Shown here piece after piece: positions 16,994 to 25,243 of a DNA stretch of 64,000 nucleotides. Origin of the DNA: Streptomyces sp. NBRC 109706 (GTDB taxonomy: Bacteria; Actinomycetota; Actinomycetes; Streptomycetales; Streptomycetaceae); the NCBI RefSeq assembly GCF_000974485.1, contig NZ_BBOM01000011.1:248001-312000 (forward strand), read 5' to 3'. Made by a program: the position numbers and the translations under genes. The notes under the pieces were generated by a model. The model was not told the DNA's origin. It ran no database searches and saw nothing but the letters and a program-made list of their open reading frames with translations. Within the stretch, counting starts at the first letter, position 1, and each line of letters starts with the position of its first letter.

Positions 16994-17416
16994 TCAAGCG
17001 GCGAGCGCGACGGCTGCGATGACGAGCACCAGCAGGTGCGCGGCCTGGTCGACGTGGGCCGCACCGCCGTGCCGCAGGAACTCCTTCTGGCCGGTGTGCT
17101 CCAGCCACCAGACGACGGGCCAACGCCGGTCGATCAGGCTGTGCGTCACCCCGATCCAGGCGAGGGCGAGCATGCCCCCGGCCGGGCTGATGTCGGCGCC
17201 GAGGACCACGACACCGGCGAGCAGGGCGATCCCGCACACCAGGACGTGCGTCCCAGCGTGGATCAGGTTGGCGCCCCACCCGTGGTGGTGCAGGCCGGGG
17301 TTGGGGTCCTCGGGCCCCTCCGTCCAGCCGGCCTTGCGGCCCGCCAGCCGGTCGGTCTGCAGCGGGTAGTCGGCCAGTAGGTGGGCGACGAAGAGCAGGA
17401 CGAACAGATCGGCCAT
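16994..17416 (-). CDS. DUF3307-like integral membrane protein
   Basis: The 140-residue protein starts MADLFVLLFVAHLLADYPLQ, matching the start of DUF3307 proteins, in which a conserved HLxxDxxLQ motif lies in the first helix. Three further hydrophobic segments follow (around residues 50-70, 75-95 and 120-138). ATG 17416 overlaps the upstream stop as TGATG. DUF3307 proteins recur in phages and mobile elements; function unknown. Confidence 0.72.
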   Translation of the reverse strand: MADLFVLLFVAHLLADYPLQTDRLAGRKAGWTEGPEDPNPGLHHHGWGANLIHAGTHVLVCGIALLAGVVVLGADISPAGGMLALAWIGVTHSLIDRRWPVVWWLEHTGQKEFLRHGGAAHVDQAAHLLVLVIAAVALAA

Positions 17417-17619
17417 CACACCTCCCACTGCTCGCCGCGGCGGCTCCTGACGTGCCGCCAGGGCAACAGCTCGGTCGCACCGAGGACACCCTCGGCCCAG
17501 GCCGCAGCCTGCTCAATATCGGCATTGATGTCGGAGGTGAACGGCGCGTGGTGGCCGACGACTACGCCGCCGACGGTGAGCACCCAGCGGTCAGCGTCCC
17601 GCACGAGGGTGCGCGCCAT
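17416..17619 (-). CDS. small hypothetical protein
   Basis: The 67-residue protein MARTLVRDADRWVLTVGGVV... has an N-terminal strand region, HHAPFTSDINADIEQAAAWA and a Trp/Arg-rich end. ATG 17619 overlaps the upstream stop as TGATG and its own stop overlaps the next start, so it is translationally coupled on both sides. I recognise no family. Confidence 0.6.
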   Translation of the reverse strand: MARTLVRDADRWVLTVGGVVVGHHAPFTSDINADIEQAAAWAEGVLGATELLPWRHVRSRRGEQWEV

Positions 17620-18137
17620 CAGATGCCCTCCATCCGCGCATTGGCGGCGGCGGTCCGGAGCAGGTTGAGCACCTGATCGCGCGTGCGCCACCGGCAGTCC
17701 TGCCACTGCCAGTAGGTGGCGCCGCCGCCGAGTTGGCGGTTGAGCCAGTCACCGGCCCGCTCGGTGACTTCACGTGGGTGTCCGAGATGGACGAGGAGGG
17801 TTTGGGCGCCGAGGATGCAGACGGCGCCGCGGGCGTCCTGGAGGGTTCGCTGAGCCCAGCCGCGGGTCTGGATTATGTGCGCGGCCAGGTCGAGGTGGTC
17901 GGCCACCGTCACCTGCCGTGCAACGGCCCGGTGGCGGCGGATGGCTCGGGCGATGCGGCCGGGCTGGCGGGGCGCGGGCCCGGTGACGATGCCGGCCTGG
18001 CGGATCAGATCGTCCACGCGGCCGACCGACGACGGCGGGGCGGCCGGGGCCTGTTGGGTGAGGTACTGCTCAATCCCGGCATGCAGCCGATCGAGATCGG
18101 CTCTGCTGACTCGGATATCAAGCAGGGGCGCGGGCAT
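17619..18137 (-). CDS. hypothetical protein, DUF6197-like
   Basis: The 172-residue protein has two parts: an N-terminal helix and proline-rich linker, then VADHLDLAAHIIQTRGWAQ, a Cys in AVCILGAQ, and RTRDQVLNLLRTAAANARM. This pattern resembles the DUF6197 family frequent in actinobacterial mobile elements; the name is from memory. ATG 18137 has GGAGG ten bases upstream. It overlaps the next gene by one base. Function unknown. Confidence 0.6.
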   Translation of the reverse strand: MPAPLLDIRVSRADLDRLHAGIEQYLTQQAPAAPPSSVGRVDDLIRQAGIVTGPAPRQPGRIARAIRRHRAVARQVTVADHLDLAAHIIQTRGWAQRTLQDARGAVCILGAQTLLVHLGHPREVTERAGDWLNRQLGGGATYWQWQDCRWRTRDQVLNLLRTAAANARMEGI

Positions 18138-18225
18138 GATGAGGTCTACCTCCGTGCTCGTTGGTGGGTTCGGTGGTGCAGGGGCGCCCCGGTGCTGCCA
18201 GGCGAAGGGGGCGCCCCAGGCGGGG

Positions 18226-18630
18226 CTACCAGATCGAGCGGAACCGGGTGCCGGTGGCCGCATCGGCGACCTGCTGGGCGTGACCGGCGCTCCCGAGGAG
18301 CTGGGCCTCCCACTTGTCGCCGTCCTCCTTCATTTCCACCGTGGTCTTCAGATGCCGGATGGCGGGGTGCCCGCGGTCCTCGTAGACCTGGCCGCCGTAC
18401 TGCTCCCACAGCCCCTCGGGGGTGATGGAGCCGCTCATGAGACCAACCAGGGCGCGGCGGGTGAAGCGGACCTCGGTGACGACACGCAGGCCCCGGTCGG
18501 GCCCGCCCACCAACTCGTCAACCACGTAGTAGGGGCGACCGGGCTTAGCGCGGCGACCGAAGTCCTTGGCTTGCTTACGCAGACTGGGAGTGGGCTTGGG
18601 CAGCTTCGGGGTCTTGATCTTGAACTTCAT
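18226..18630 (-). CDS. hypothetical basic protein
   Basis: The 134-residue protein begins MKFKIKTPKLPKPTPSLRKQ, a strongly basic, proline-rich N-terminus, then a beta-rich domain (YYVVDELVGGPDRGLRVVTE) and a C-terminal region with VEMKEDGDKWEAQLLG. ATG 18630 is preceded by AGGAGA. Such basic N-termini suggest nucleic-acid or membrane contact. No family recognised. Confidence 0.6.
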   Translation of the reverse strand: MKFKIKTPKLPKPTPSLRKQAKDFGRRAKPGRPYYVVDELVGGPDRGLRVVTEVRFTRRALVGLMSGSITPEGLWEQYGGQVYEDRGHPAIRHLKTTVEMKEDGDKWEAQLLGSAGHAQQVADAATGTRFRSIW

Positions 18631-18665
18631 GACTTTCTGTCTCCTGTCGGTTTGTGGCTGGGCTG

Positions 18666-18983
18666 TCAGCGCCAGCGCCAGGGCTGGCGGGTGCGGTGGG
18701 CAGTGTCGGCGGCGGTCGCGAGGTCGCGGACGAGCGGCAGATGCCGGCGGGAACTGGGGCGCCACTTCATTCGAGCCTCGGCGGCGTCCAGTGCCCGCGC
18801 CGTCGCCCAGGCTTGGCCGGGGGTGAGGTCGAAGTGGCAGCCTCCGGTGCCGCAGACGCCCGCAATCAGCGGATCGAGGGGGGCGAGATGATCAGCGGGC
18901 AGCACCCGCTTCAACTCGGCGATCAGGACCTTCATGGCGCCGTAGGACGGCGCGTGGCGGGCATGTTGGATCATCCAGCCCAT
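18666..18983 (-). CDS. hypothetical helical protein
   Basis: The 105-residue protein starts MGWMIQHARHAPSYGAMKVL with a good GAGAGGAG ribosome site upstream. It is helical with a Cys pair in AGVCGTGGC and a Trp/Arg end. This is the first gene downstream of the iteron array. I recognise no domain, though proteins with this N-terminus recur in Streptomyces mobile elements. Confidence 0.58.
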   Translation of the reverse strand: MGWMIQHARHAPSYGAMKVLIAELKRVLPADHLAPLDPLIAGVCGTGGCHFDLTPGQAWATARALDAAEARMKWRPSSRRHLPLVRDLATAADTAHRTRQPWRWR

Positions 18984-19037
18984 GTGGGGCTCCTCTCGGG
19001 GAGTGGTTTGTTTGTGATGGTTTGTTCGTCCGTATGC

Positions 19038-19195
19038 GGTCGGTACGCTGAGCTTCGCCGCAGGTCAGAGACGGGATGGAGTCGGTACGGCCAGCGATCC
19101 GGTCGGTACGCGTACCGACCACCAGGGGCGGCGTACCGGCATCGTCCCGTCTCTGACCTGCGGGTTTGTGAGGCGTACCGACCCCGTACCGACGG
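19038..19195. repeat. dyad-symmetric iteron array, candidate clt/origin
   Basis: Seven copies of a CGGTACG core (or its complement) lie between the FtsK-like gene stop and the next gene. Three point right (19038, 19080, 19101) and four point left (to 19120, 19141, 19183, 19195). A perfect 20-bp palindrome, 19101-19120, is the centre. Flanking it, a perfect 19-bp inverted repeat occupies 19058-19076 and 19145-19163. The outer 11-bp sites 19038-19048 and 19173-19183 mirror each other exactly. All elements share one axis at 19110/19111 while spacers have diverged. Site spacings are near 42, 21 and 11 bases, whole helical turns. In Streptomyces plasmids the TraB recognition repeats lie at the 3' end of traB, so clt is the leading idea; a replication origin is the alternative. 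Confidence 0.85.
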
Positions 19196-21529
19196 CTATT
19201 CCAGGACAATCCCGGCGACGGCCTGAACGTCCGCCCACAGGTAGCCGTTGGCCCGGCCTCCCCTGCTCCACTGCCTCACGGGCAGCTCTCGGCCGGTCCC
19301 GGCCAGCGCCTCCTCGATCGCCTTGCGCAACGCCGTCCCGCCAGCGCGGACATAGCCAGCCTGGTCGTCCCCGCCGGCGGCGAGGGCTTCCGGCGACCAG
19401 GTCCCCGGCGCCATGTCGGCCAACCGGGGCAGGAGGTCAGCGGTGGCCAGGCGGTCGGCCGGCTTCCCGTCCTCGCCAGCGGCGCGGAACACTGCCACCA
19501 TCAGCTGGATGACACCCAGCTCCCCGGCGTCGGGAGTCACCGCCGGCTCTCCCGGTCGGCCGCGACCGCCCGGCCCGCCAGCCATTGAGGTGTACCCGGT
19601 GTAGGCCACCAGCTCAGCCTCGATCGGATCCGCGAACTGGCCCGGCAACCGGCCCAGTTCGCGGCGGAGCTCCACGCCGGCGTCAATCAACGGCCGCGCG
19701 CCGTCGTAGTGTTCGTCCTCGATGAAGAAGCCGCGGATCAACTCCCCGGCGTTCCCATCGATGTCCACGATCGCCGCGCCCGTGAGGGATTCGGGAATGT
19801 CGTGGGCGCGCAGGCCGGCGCCCGTGGCGCCGTCCTTCAAAATGGCGTTGGTCTGCGCGGCCCCACCCGTCCGGGTGGAAACCCGAGCGCCGGAGTTGGA
19901 CTTGTAGCCGCGCGGAATGGTGTTGGCGTCCGGGTCCTGTGTCGAGATCAGCACCGTGATGTTCAGCGCGGCCGCGAACGCCGCAAGGGATTCGAGGAGT
20001 TCAGCGATCCGGTCGGCGCACTTCAGGGTGCGCTCCCCCTTGGGGTCGCTCGGGTCGAGGTAGCGCTCCGACGAGTTCGCGTACTGCTTGTATTCGTCGA
20101 TGATCAGCACTTCGAGCGGGAACTCATCGAGATCCGCCTCGGAGAGCTTCGCGCGGCCCTGGTCCTCCAGGTACTCCTCCCGCCGGTATGCCTCCTCCAA
20201 CAGCGCCTCCAGTAGGAGGATCAGCCTCTTCGGGCGGCGACCGAAGAACGTGCTGCACACCCGGCCGTAGCCGACGTGTTCGCCCGGTTTCGCGCCAGCG
20301 ACCAGGCGGATGTTGCAGCGGGGTTCCAGGGCCAGGCCGCAGAGCAGAGAGCGCAGGATCATGCCCTTACCCGTGCGGGACATCCCGCCCAGCAGCGCCA
20401 TGACGTGCCGCAAACGGAGCGCGATTGGCTGCCGGCGCCGGTTGAAGCCGATCAGGATGCCCCGGTGCCACACGTCCTGACGCACCGCATTGGCCAGCAG
20501 CGGGGAGGGGACCGCCTGCTCAAACGGGTCGGTCGACGCCAACCACAGGCGGACCTGTCCGGGGTGCTCACCCTCACGGATGTCCATCCGCAACTTCGGC
20601 ACCCGGAACGCCTTCGCGACCCTGTCGGACTTGTCCAGCAGGTCAGCGACCGTGGTCTTGCCAGGCAGGGCGAACGTAGCTTCCACAGCGCCCTCACCGG
20701 CCGGGGTTGGCAGGCCGACCATCTCGACAGCCTGGCTGTCGGTCAGCAGGCCCGCTGTCCGCAGTGCGGAGGTGATGACCTCCTCGCCCAACAGGGGGCG
20801 CGTTGGGGCAGTGGCGACCTGCGCCGGCTGCTCGTCGCGCTCCCCTCCCTCATCGTCACCACCGCCGGTGGGCAGTTGGGGCCGCCCCGTCCCGCCGCCG
20901 TTGCTGCTGCCGCTGGCCGCGCCGAGCGACACCGTGCTGTCGCGCCGGGCCTGCTCCCTGCGGCCGGCGACGTAGGCCGCGGTGCCGGTAAGGGCTGCCG
21001 CCCCGGCGGGCACGACCAGCCCCACCATCACCGTGGCGACGAGGAGGGCGACCACGGCGGCCCCGCCCGCGCCGAGCCCGGCGAGGGTGGCGTGCTCCCG
21101 GTGACGGGCGGCAGCGACGCGCTGACGGCGCGCCCGCAACTCCTCGATCTCCGTGTCCAGCTCACGGCGCCGCTGCGGGTCGACACACAGGCGCAGCTCT
21201 TCCTGTGCGAGGCGGATCTGATCGGCGACCTCGCCGGCACGCTCGTAGTCCCAGGCGCGCTGGACTGGCACGGCCACACCGAGGGCGGTCAGGCGGGCGA
21301 TCGACGTGCCGTGCCGCCATGTCCAGGCGGCGCCCGTGACGGTGGCCGCCTGCCCGAGGCGTTCGCGGACTGTGGGCCTCACCGACGCGTCGGGCAACTG
21401 CTCTGCGTGCGGCGCCTCCGGCATCCGGATCGTGCCCACGCTCGTGTCCGCCGGCATGGTCGGGCGGCGGTCCGACAGCTGCACCACGTTCGACGGCTCG
21501 ACAGCCGTCTGGATCGTCTCGGTCGTCAC
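19196..21529 (-). CDS. TraB/FtsK-SpoIIIE-type DNA translocase
   Basis: The 777-residue protein has an N-terminal region with two membrane segments near residues 150-190 (LAGLGAGGAAVVALLVATVM, then LVVPAGAAALTGTAAYVAG), a Gly/Asp-rich linker, then an FtsK-like motor: Walker A MSRTGKGM near 390 and Walker B LEVLIIDEYKQY near 480, followed by ISTQDPD. The C-terminal 100 residues resemble a winged helix. Streptomyces TraB proteins of this design move double-stranded DNA between mycelial cells. GTG 21529 overlaps the preceding stop. The gene ends exactly at the iteron array. No relaxase is visible, as expected for this mode. Confidence 0.85.
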   Translation of the reverse strand: MTTETIQTAVEPSNVVQLSDRRPTMPADTSVGTIRMPEAPHAEQLPDASVRPTVRERLGQAATVTGAAWTWRHGTSIARLTALGVAVPVQRAWDYERAGEVADQIRLAQEELRLCVDPQRRRELDTEIEELRARRQRVAAARHREHATLAGLGAGGAAVVALLVATVMVGLVVPAGAAALTGTAAYVAGRREQARRDSTVSLGAASGSSNGGGTGRPQLPTGGGDDEGGERDEQPAQVATAPTRPLLGEEVITSALRTAGLLTDSQAVEMVGLPTPAGEGAVEATFALPGKTTVADLLDKSDRVAKAFRVPKLRMDIREGEHPGQVRLWLASTDPFEQAVPSPLLANAVRQDVWHRGILIGFNRRRQPIALRLRHVMALLGGMSRTGKGMILRSLLCGLALEPRCNIRLVAGAKPGEHVGYGRVCSTFFGRRPKRLILLLEALLEEAYRREEYLEDQGRAKLSEADLDEFPLEVLIIDEYKQYANSSERYLDPSDPKGERTLKCADRIAELLESLAAFAAALNITVLISTQDPDANTIPRGYKSNSGARVSTRTGGAAQTNAILKDGATGAGLRAHDIPESLTGAAIVDIDGNAGELIRGFFIEDEHYDGARPLIDAGVELRRELGRLPGQFADPIEAELVAYTGYTSMAGGPGGRGRPGEPAVTPDAGELGVIQLMVAVFRAAGEDGKPADRLATADLLPRLADMAPGTWSPEALAAGGDDQAGYVRAGGTALRKAIEEALAGTGRELPVRQWSRGGRANGYLWADVQAVAGIVLE

Positions 21530-22728
21530 TGGTCTTCACGCTCCTTCTTCACCGCATCGCGGACGCGGATGATGTACTCGTTGGCGCCGCCGCCGAGGAC
21601 TTCGCGGACGTTCCGCGCGGAGAGCTTCGAGGTGTCGCCGAGCGCATCGGCGAACTTCCGGACCTTCTCCAGGTCCGCCTCTTCGATGGGCTTCTGCGGG
21701 GTCTTCGACGAGGCACGTCCAGACGCCTGCTTCCCTTTACGCCCAAGGGTTTTCGCGGCCTCGGGGGCGCCGCCAGACGGCCCACCGGAGGGACTGCGCA
21801 GGGGGATACCGCCCTCGCCGTCGTCGCCCCTCCCAGAGGCGGGGAACACGTCGCGCAGGAACGCCTCGACGGCAAGCGACTCGGGCGTGTGCCCGGCATC
21901 GGTAACCGTCTGCTCCACCGCACGGGTAGCGGCGAGCCGGCCCGCGACGACCGCCACGGTCTGACCCAGCGGCGCCCCGGTCACGTCCTGCCACGCCTCG
22001 GCCCACGCCTCCTCGCGGTCCACCGTGCCGTAGGGGTGCGCGGTGAGGATCTCCTCGTACCGGGTCCAAACCGGCTTCTCCTTGCGGCGCTTCTTCTCGT
22101 GCTTCCGGCGGGCCTTCGCCTCGGCGCGCTGCTGCTTGGTGCGGGCGCCCTTCCCTCGGTGCCGGCCGAGGCTCCGCAGCTCCCAGAACGCCACCCCGCC
22201 GTAGGAGGACAGCGCCAGGACGATGACCATCCAGCTGGCGCCGGGGAACATGGCCGGCGCCTTCATCCCGTTGATGCCGGCGGCGATCGAGGCGCAGCCC
22301 CACATCGCGATGCGGTGCGGGCCGACCGGCCGGCCGTCGCGCTTCGCCTTCTCGCCGGTGATGGTCGCGACCTGGGCGCCGGACTCCAGCATGATGGCGA
22401 GCGCGAGCGCGACCATCAGGGGCGCCCCGGCGCCGATCATCGCCTTCAGCTGGAAGTAGAAGGCCGGACCGATCGAGCACGTCATCGCGACGATCGCCAG
22501 GCTGGTGTCCAGGTTCGCCAGCAGGCTGGCGCGGGTGGTGGCCCACCGCTCGCGGCGGTCCTTCCGGCGCTGCTTCTTCTCGCGCTTCTCGTCGGCCTTC
22601 TTGGCGCGCTGCCGTTCGTCCTCCTCCTCGCGCCGCTTGCGGGCCAACTCCTCGCGGGCGGCGGCGTCGAGGCGCTTCTGTTCGGCGTCGGCCGCGCGGT
22701 CGGCGCGGCGGTCCTCGGCCCAGCTCAC
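21526..22728 (-). CDS. Spd-like membrane protein with C-terminal HTH-like region
   Basis: The 400-residue protein starts with 60 highly charged coiled-coil residues (REEEDERQRAKKADEKREKK), then four hydrophobic segments between about residues 70 and 190. A basic KHEKKRRKEK region follows, then a soluble part, and at the end a helix set KVRKFADALGDTSKLSARNV resembling the winged-helix end of DUF2637-type plasmid proteins. It overlaps the FtsK-like gene by four bases. In AICEs such proteins, next to traB, help spread DNA within the recipient mycelium; role inferred. Confidence 0.68.
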   Translation of the reverse strand: MSWAEDRRADRAADAEQKRLDAAAREELARKRREEEDERQRAKKADEKREKKQRRKDRRERWATTRASLLANLDTSLAIVAMTCSIGPAFYFQLKAMIGAGAPLMVALALAIMLESGAQVATITGEKAKRDGRPVGPHRIAMWGCASIAAGINGMKAPAMFPGASWMVIVLALSSYGGVAFWELRSLGRHRGKGARTKQQRAEAKARRKHEKKRRKEKPVWTRYEEILTAHPYGTVDREEAWAEAWQDVTGAPLGQTVAVVAGRLAATRAVEQTVTDAGHTPESLAVEAFLRDVFPASGRGDDGEGGIPLRSPSGGPSGGAPEAAKTLGRKGKQASGRASSKTPQKPIEEADLEKVRKFADALGDTSKLSARNVREVLGGGANEYIIRVRDAVKKEREDQ

Positions 22729-22949
22729 CGCACACCCCCCGCCCGGCGCGCCCGCTTGGGCTGCCAGTTGGAGGCGCTCCGCACGCCGCGCCGCAGGATG
22801 ATCAGTGCGCCTCCGGAGGCGACGACGGGGACGGCGACCACGGCCATGGCAGTCGCCAGCAGCACCACCAGCGGCAGCATCACTCCGTGGATGCTGTCCA
22901 GCCGGGTCGCCACCGCGCCAGCCAGCCGGGCCAAATCAGTGGTGGACAT
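22725..22949 (-). CDS. small membrane protein (Spd-like)
   Basis: The 74-residue protein has one or two hydrophobic segments (MLPLVVLLATAMAVVAVPVV) and a basic C-terminus (RSASNWQPKRARRAGG). It overlaps the next gene by four bases. Small hydrophobic proteins next to TraB are typical spread proteins of Streptomyces plasmids; this is inferred from context. Confidence 0.65.
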   Translation of the reverse strand: MSTTDLARLAGAVATRLDSIHGVMLPLVVLLATAMAVVAVPVVASGGALIILRRGVRSASNWQPKRARRAGGVR

Positions 22950-22968
22950 GGGGGTCCTCTCTCGGTAG

Positions 22969-23196
22969 TCAGGCGCGGGTGATGCGGAATTCGGTGACGT
23001 GGTGACGACGGCGCTCGGCCTTCATGTCCTGGAGGGCGAGGTCGACGACGTACTTGCGGATCACGGCCTCCGAGGTAGGCCGGTCAAGGGTGACGCGGGT
23101 GACTCGGTGGTTGGCGTCCTGGCCGGCCGGGCCGCGCTCGGCCCAGACGATCAGGAAGGACGCCATGTACGTGCCGGGGTTGTAAATCTTCGCCAT
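22969..23196 (-). CDS. hypothetical small protein
   Basis: The 75-residue protein MAKIYNPGTYMASFLIVWAE... is mixed alpha/beta with a basic end (MKAERRRHHVTEFRITRA). It has an AAAGGAA ribosome site. I recognise no family; it lies between the Spd-like gene and a broken gene. Confidence 0.55.
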   Translation of the reverse strand: MAKIYNPGTYMASFLIVWAERGPAGQDANHRVTRVTLDRPTSEAVIRKYVVDLALQDMKAERRRHHVTEFRITRA

Positions 23197-23226
23197 GAGG
23201 GAGTTCCTTTCGGTAGGTATGACGCG

Positions 23227-23438
23227 TCAGCCGACGCTGTAGCGGAGGGTTCCGACGATGACGTCGCCCGGTTCGGCGACGTCACGCTGTCCCGCGATGT
23301 CGCGGGCGATGGCGGCCTTCAGATCGTCCTCGCTGGTGCCGGGCGTCGCGACGGAGGACCCGTAGGCCCTGAACTGGCCCTGAACTGGCCCTGACCGACG
23401 ATCACGCCCTCGACGGTCCAGAAGTAGCTGAGCAGCAT
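23227..23438 (-). pseudogene. small gene broken by an 11-bp tandem duplication
   Basis: From ATG 23438 the frame reads MLLSYFWTVEGVIVGQGQFR, then an extra 11-bp copy shifts it and it stops near 23319. If one copy is removed the frame continues AYGSSVATPGTSEDDLKAAI and ends at 23227 with VIVGTLRYSVG, giving a clean 66-residue protein. The start overlaps the upstream stop (TGATG), as for intact neighbours. It may also be a sequencing or assembly error, or a phase-variable switch. Family not recognised. Confidence 0.7.
23365..23386. repeat. 11-bp direct tandem duplication
   Basis: GGCCCTGAACT occurs twice in a row, followed by a partial third copy GGCCCTGA. Its length is not a multiple of three and it disrupts the coding frame that surrounds it. 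Confidence 0.9.
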
Positions 23439-23995
23439 CACCGCACCGCCCTGTCGAGCACGTGCCACAGCCGGTCGGCTCGACCCCACGCAGGGTCGAC
23501 CACGGTCAGGTAGGTCGCGCCGTCCAGCGCCCGGTAGGCGCGGCGATGCAGGCCCGGCAGCGAGTGCCGCAGGTCCCGACCGGCGAGACGCCGTCCGAAC
23601 CAGGTCTCGGCGCGGCCGCCGGCACGGGTGACCGGCACCCCGGTGTCCGGGCCGATGCACTCCTCGTCGGACTGCCGCACGACGATCAGGCCCCACCCGT
23701 CGGCGACATGAGCGATCTCGTCACACAGCCGGTCGTCAGCGACCCAGCCGTCCACGGCGGCCCGCTGGTCCCACCGGGGCCCGGACTCGCCGGGCTGGCT
23801 GCAGTCGGTTGCCCAGCCGGCCCGGTTGAGCCGCGCCAGGTCCGGGACCAGGTCGGTGGTCTCCTCGTCGGGTCGGTCGTAGCCGCCGGGGTGGCCTCCA
23901 GGCAGGCGACCCTCCAGCCAGTCGGCCGTCAACCCGGCCAGATCGGGGACGGTGCGGGCCTTCGCCCACCGTCGATCTAGTCGTGTCATGTGCAT
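23438..23995 (-). CDS. hypothetical protein, DUF6919-like
   Basis: The 185-residue protein begins MHMTRLDRRWAKARTVPDLA and contains LTADWLEGRLPGGHPGGYD, DEETTDLVPDLARLNRAGWA and DQRAAVDGWVADD, a run that matches DUF6919 proteins of Streptomyces mobile elements as I recall them. ATG 23995 or 23989 are possible starts. Function unknown. Confidence 0.65.
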   Translation of the reverse strand: MHMTRLDRRWAKARTVPDLAGLTADWLEGRLPGGHPGGYDRPDEETTDLVPDLARLNRAGWATDCSQPGESGPRWDQRAAVDGWVADDRLCDEIAHVADGWGLIVVRQSDEECIGPDTGVPVTRAGGRAETWFGRRLAGRDLRHSLPGLHRRAYRALDGATYLTVVDPAWGRADRLWHVLDRAVR

Positions 23996-24086
23996 GATCA
24001 GTCCTTGGGTGGTCGTGTCCGTGATCCACTGGCGGATCTCCACCCGCCCCGGGATGCGCCGGGACGCGTGGGCTACCGCCAGACGG

Positions 24087-24263
24087 TCAGCTGTTGTTGG
24101 TGATGATGGAGCCGGTCCCGGTGTGGACTGGGCCGTGCGACTCGCCAATCGCAACGCCGTAGTTGTTGCCGCCGACGATCGGGGCCGCCTTGACATCCCC
24201 CTTGACCTCGCCGGCCTGAACCACGGTCTCCGCCGTGGAGCCGTCGATCCTGTTCTCGGGCAT
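24087..24263 (-). CDS. small Gly/Val-rich protein
   Basis: The 58-residue protein MPENRIDGSTAETVVQAGEV... continues with AAPIVGGNNYGVAIGESHGP and ends TGTGSIITNNS. It has short beta-type repeats like the soluble small proteins seen beside membrane proteins in Streptomyces. ATG 24263 has GAGGGCGAG upstream. It follows a one-TM protein by ten bases; they may work together. Confidence 0.6.
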   Translation of the reverse strand: MPENRIDGSTAETVVQAGEVKGDVKAAPIVGGNNYGVAIGESHGPVHTGTGSIITNNS

Positions 24264-24273
24264 CTCGCCCTCC

Positions 24274-24726
24274 TCAGATGTTCGATGCGGCGGTCTGCCG
24301 CAGGTGGGTGTGGGCCTCACGGGCCCGGCCGCCGGCCGCAGCCAGCTCGATCTCGTAGTCCGGGACGGTATTCGGCAGGTCACCGATCGCGACCGCCGCG
24401 TCGACCGCCACCTGAGCGGCGGCCACAACCTCGGCGTCGGCAATCAGCAGGACCACGTCATCCAGCGCGTCGAACATGGCGGACCGGGCGGCGTACCGCT
24501 CGGCGCGGGCCTCCCGGGAGTCGGCGACCCCCTCCCGCCGGTCCGCGATCTTCAGATACTGCTGAGCGCGATGCGCCCGGACCGCGGCCAGCAGATCCGC
24601 CACCAGCCTGCGGTCCCGCTCCCGCGCCGCCCGTCGCAGACCAGACCGGTCCCGCAACCCCTGCGTGAGCGTGGTGATCCCGACGCCGGACAGAGCAGCC
24701 AGCGCCGCCACGATCGAGGCGCCCAT
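24274..24726 (-). CDS. single-pass membrane protein with helical domain
   Basis: The 150-residue protein begins MGASIVAALAALSGVGITTL, a hydrophobic N-terminal anchor, then a long charged helical domain (RAARERDRRLVADLLAAVRA) and a region DDVVLLIADAEVVAAAQVAV. ATG 24726 overlaps the upstream stop. No known family. Confidence 0.6.
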   Translation of the reverse strand: MGASIVAALAALSGVGITTLTQGLRDRSGLRRAARERDRRLVADLLAAVRAHRAQQYLKIADRREGVADSREARAERYAARSAMFDALDDVVLLIADAEVVAAAQVAVDAAVAIGDLPNTVPDYEIELAAAGGRAREAHTHLRQTAASNI

Positions 24727-24977
24727 CACAGCGCCCGGCACGACTTCGCGTGCGACCCGGCCCACGGCAGCAGGGAGTTCACGACGTCCTGGTCTGCGTC
24801 GCTGGCAACCTTGTGGCCGAACCGGTCACGGTCCAGCCGGGCCGTCTTCTGCTCGTGGCAGCCGCCGCACCGGGCCTCCGCTACAGCGGAGCGCCACAGC
24901 TCGAACTGCCTCAGCTCGACCGTGACGGTGTTCCCGCCAGCGGTGCGGTAGTTGATGGGGCGCAGAGTGTCTCGCAT
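24726..24977 (-). CDS. small CxxC protein
   Basis: The 83-residue protein MRDTLRPINYRTAGGNTVTV has a Cys/His set EARCGGCHEQKTARLDRD and ends with AGSHAKSCRAL. The CxxCH could bind zinc. Its end is very like the end of the 105-residue protein at 25814-26131 (SHAESCRAL), so the two are likely related. GAGAGGAC precedes the ATG. Confidence 0.6.
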   Translation of the reverse strand: MRDTLRPINYRTAGGNTVTVELRQFELWRSAVAEARCGGCHEQKTARLDRDRFGHKVASDADQDVVNSLLPWAGSHAKSCRAL

Positions 24978-25063
24978 GATGTCCTCTCAGATGGGGGTGG
25001 GGGGCGCGCCCCGGGCCGGATCCGATCCGGCGCCATCGCGGCGGGTCCGGGGCTGAGTGATGG

Positions 25064-25243
25064 TCAGGTGCGGTGGAGACCGCGCAGAACGTGGCCGTGC
25101 GGGTCCGCGTGCATCGGGTGGTCCGCGCAGTCGGCGGCCCAGCACTGGTGGGTGTGGCAGGTGCGGCGGTCGTCGGGGTGCATCCCCCGTGCCTCCGCCT
25201 CGCCGTCGGCGGCGAGCTGGAGGCCCAGCTCGGCGTCCGTCAC
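25064..25243 (-). CDS. short Cys/His-rich protein
   Basis: A 59-residue open frame starts at GTG 25243, overlapping the previous stop as GTGA. It reads MTDAELGLQLAADGEAEARG followed by C and H residues (TCHTHQCWAADCADHPMHAD), a possible zinc site. Coupled overlap on its 5' side supports it being real. Family unknown. Confidence 0.55.
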   Translation of the reverse strand: MTDAELGLQLAADGEAEARGMHPDDRRTCHTHQCWAADCADHPMHADPHGHVLRGLHRT

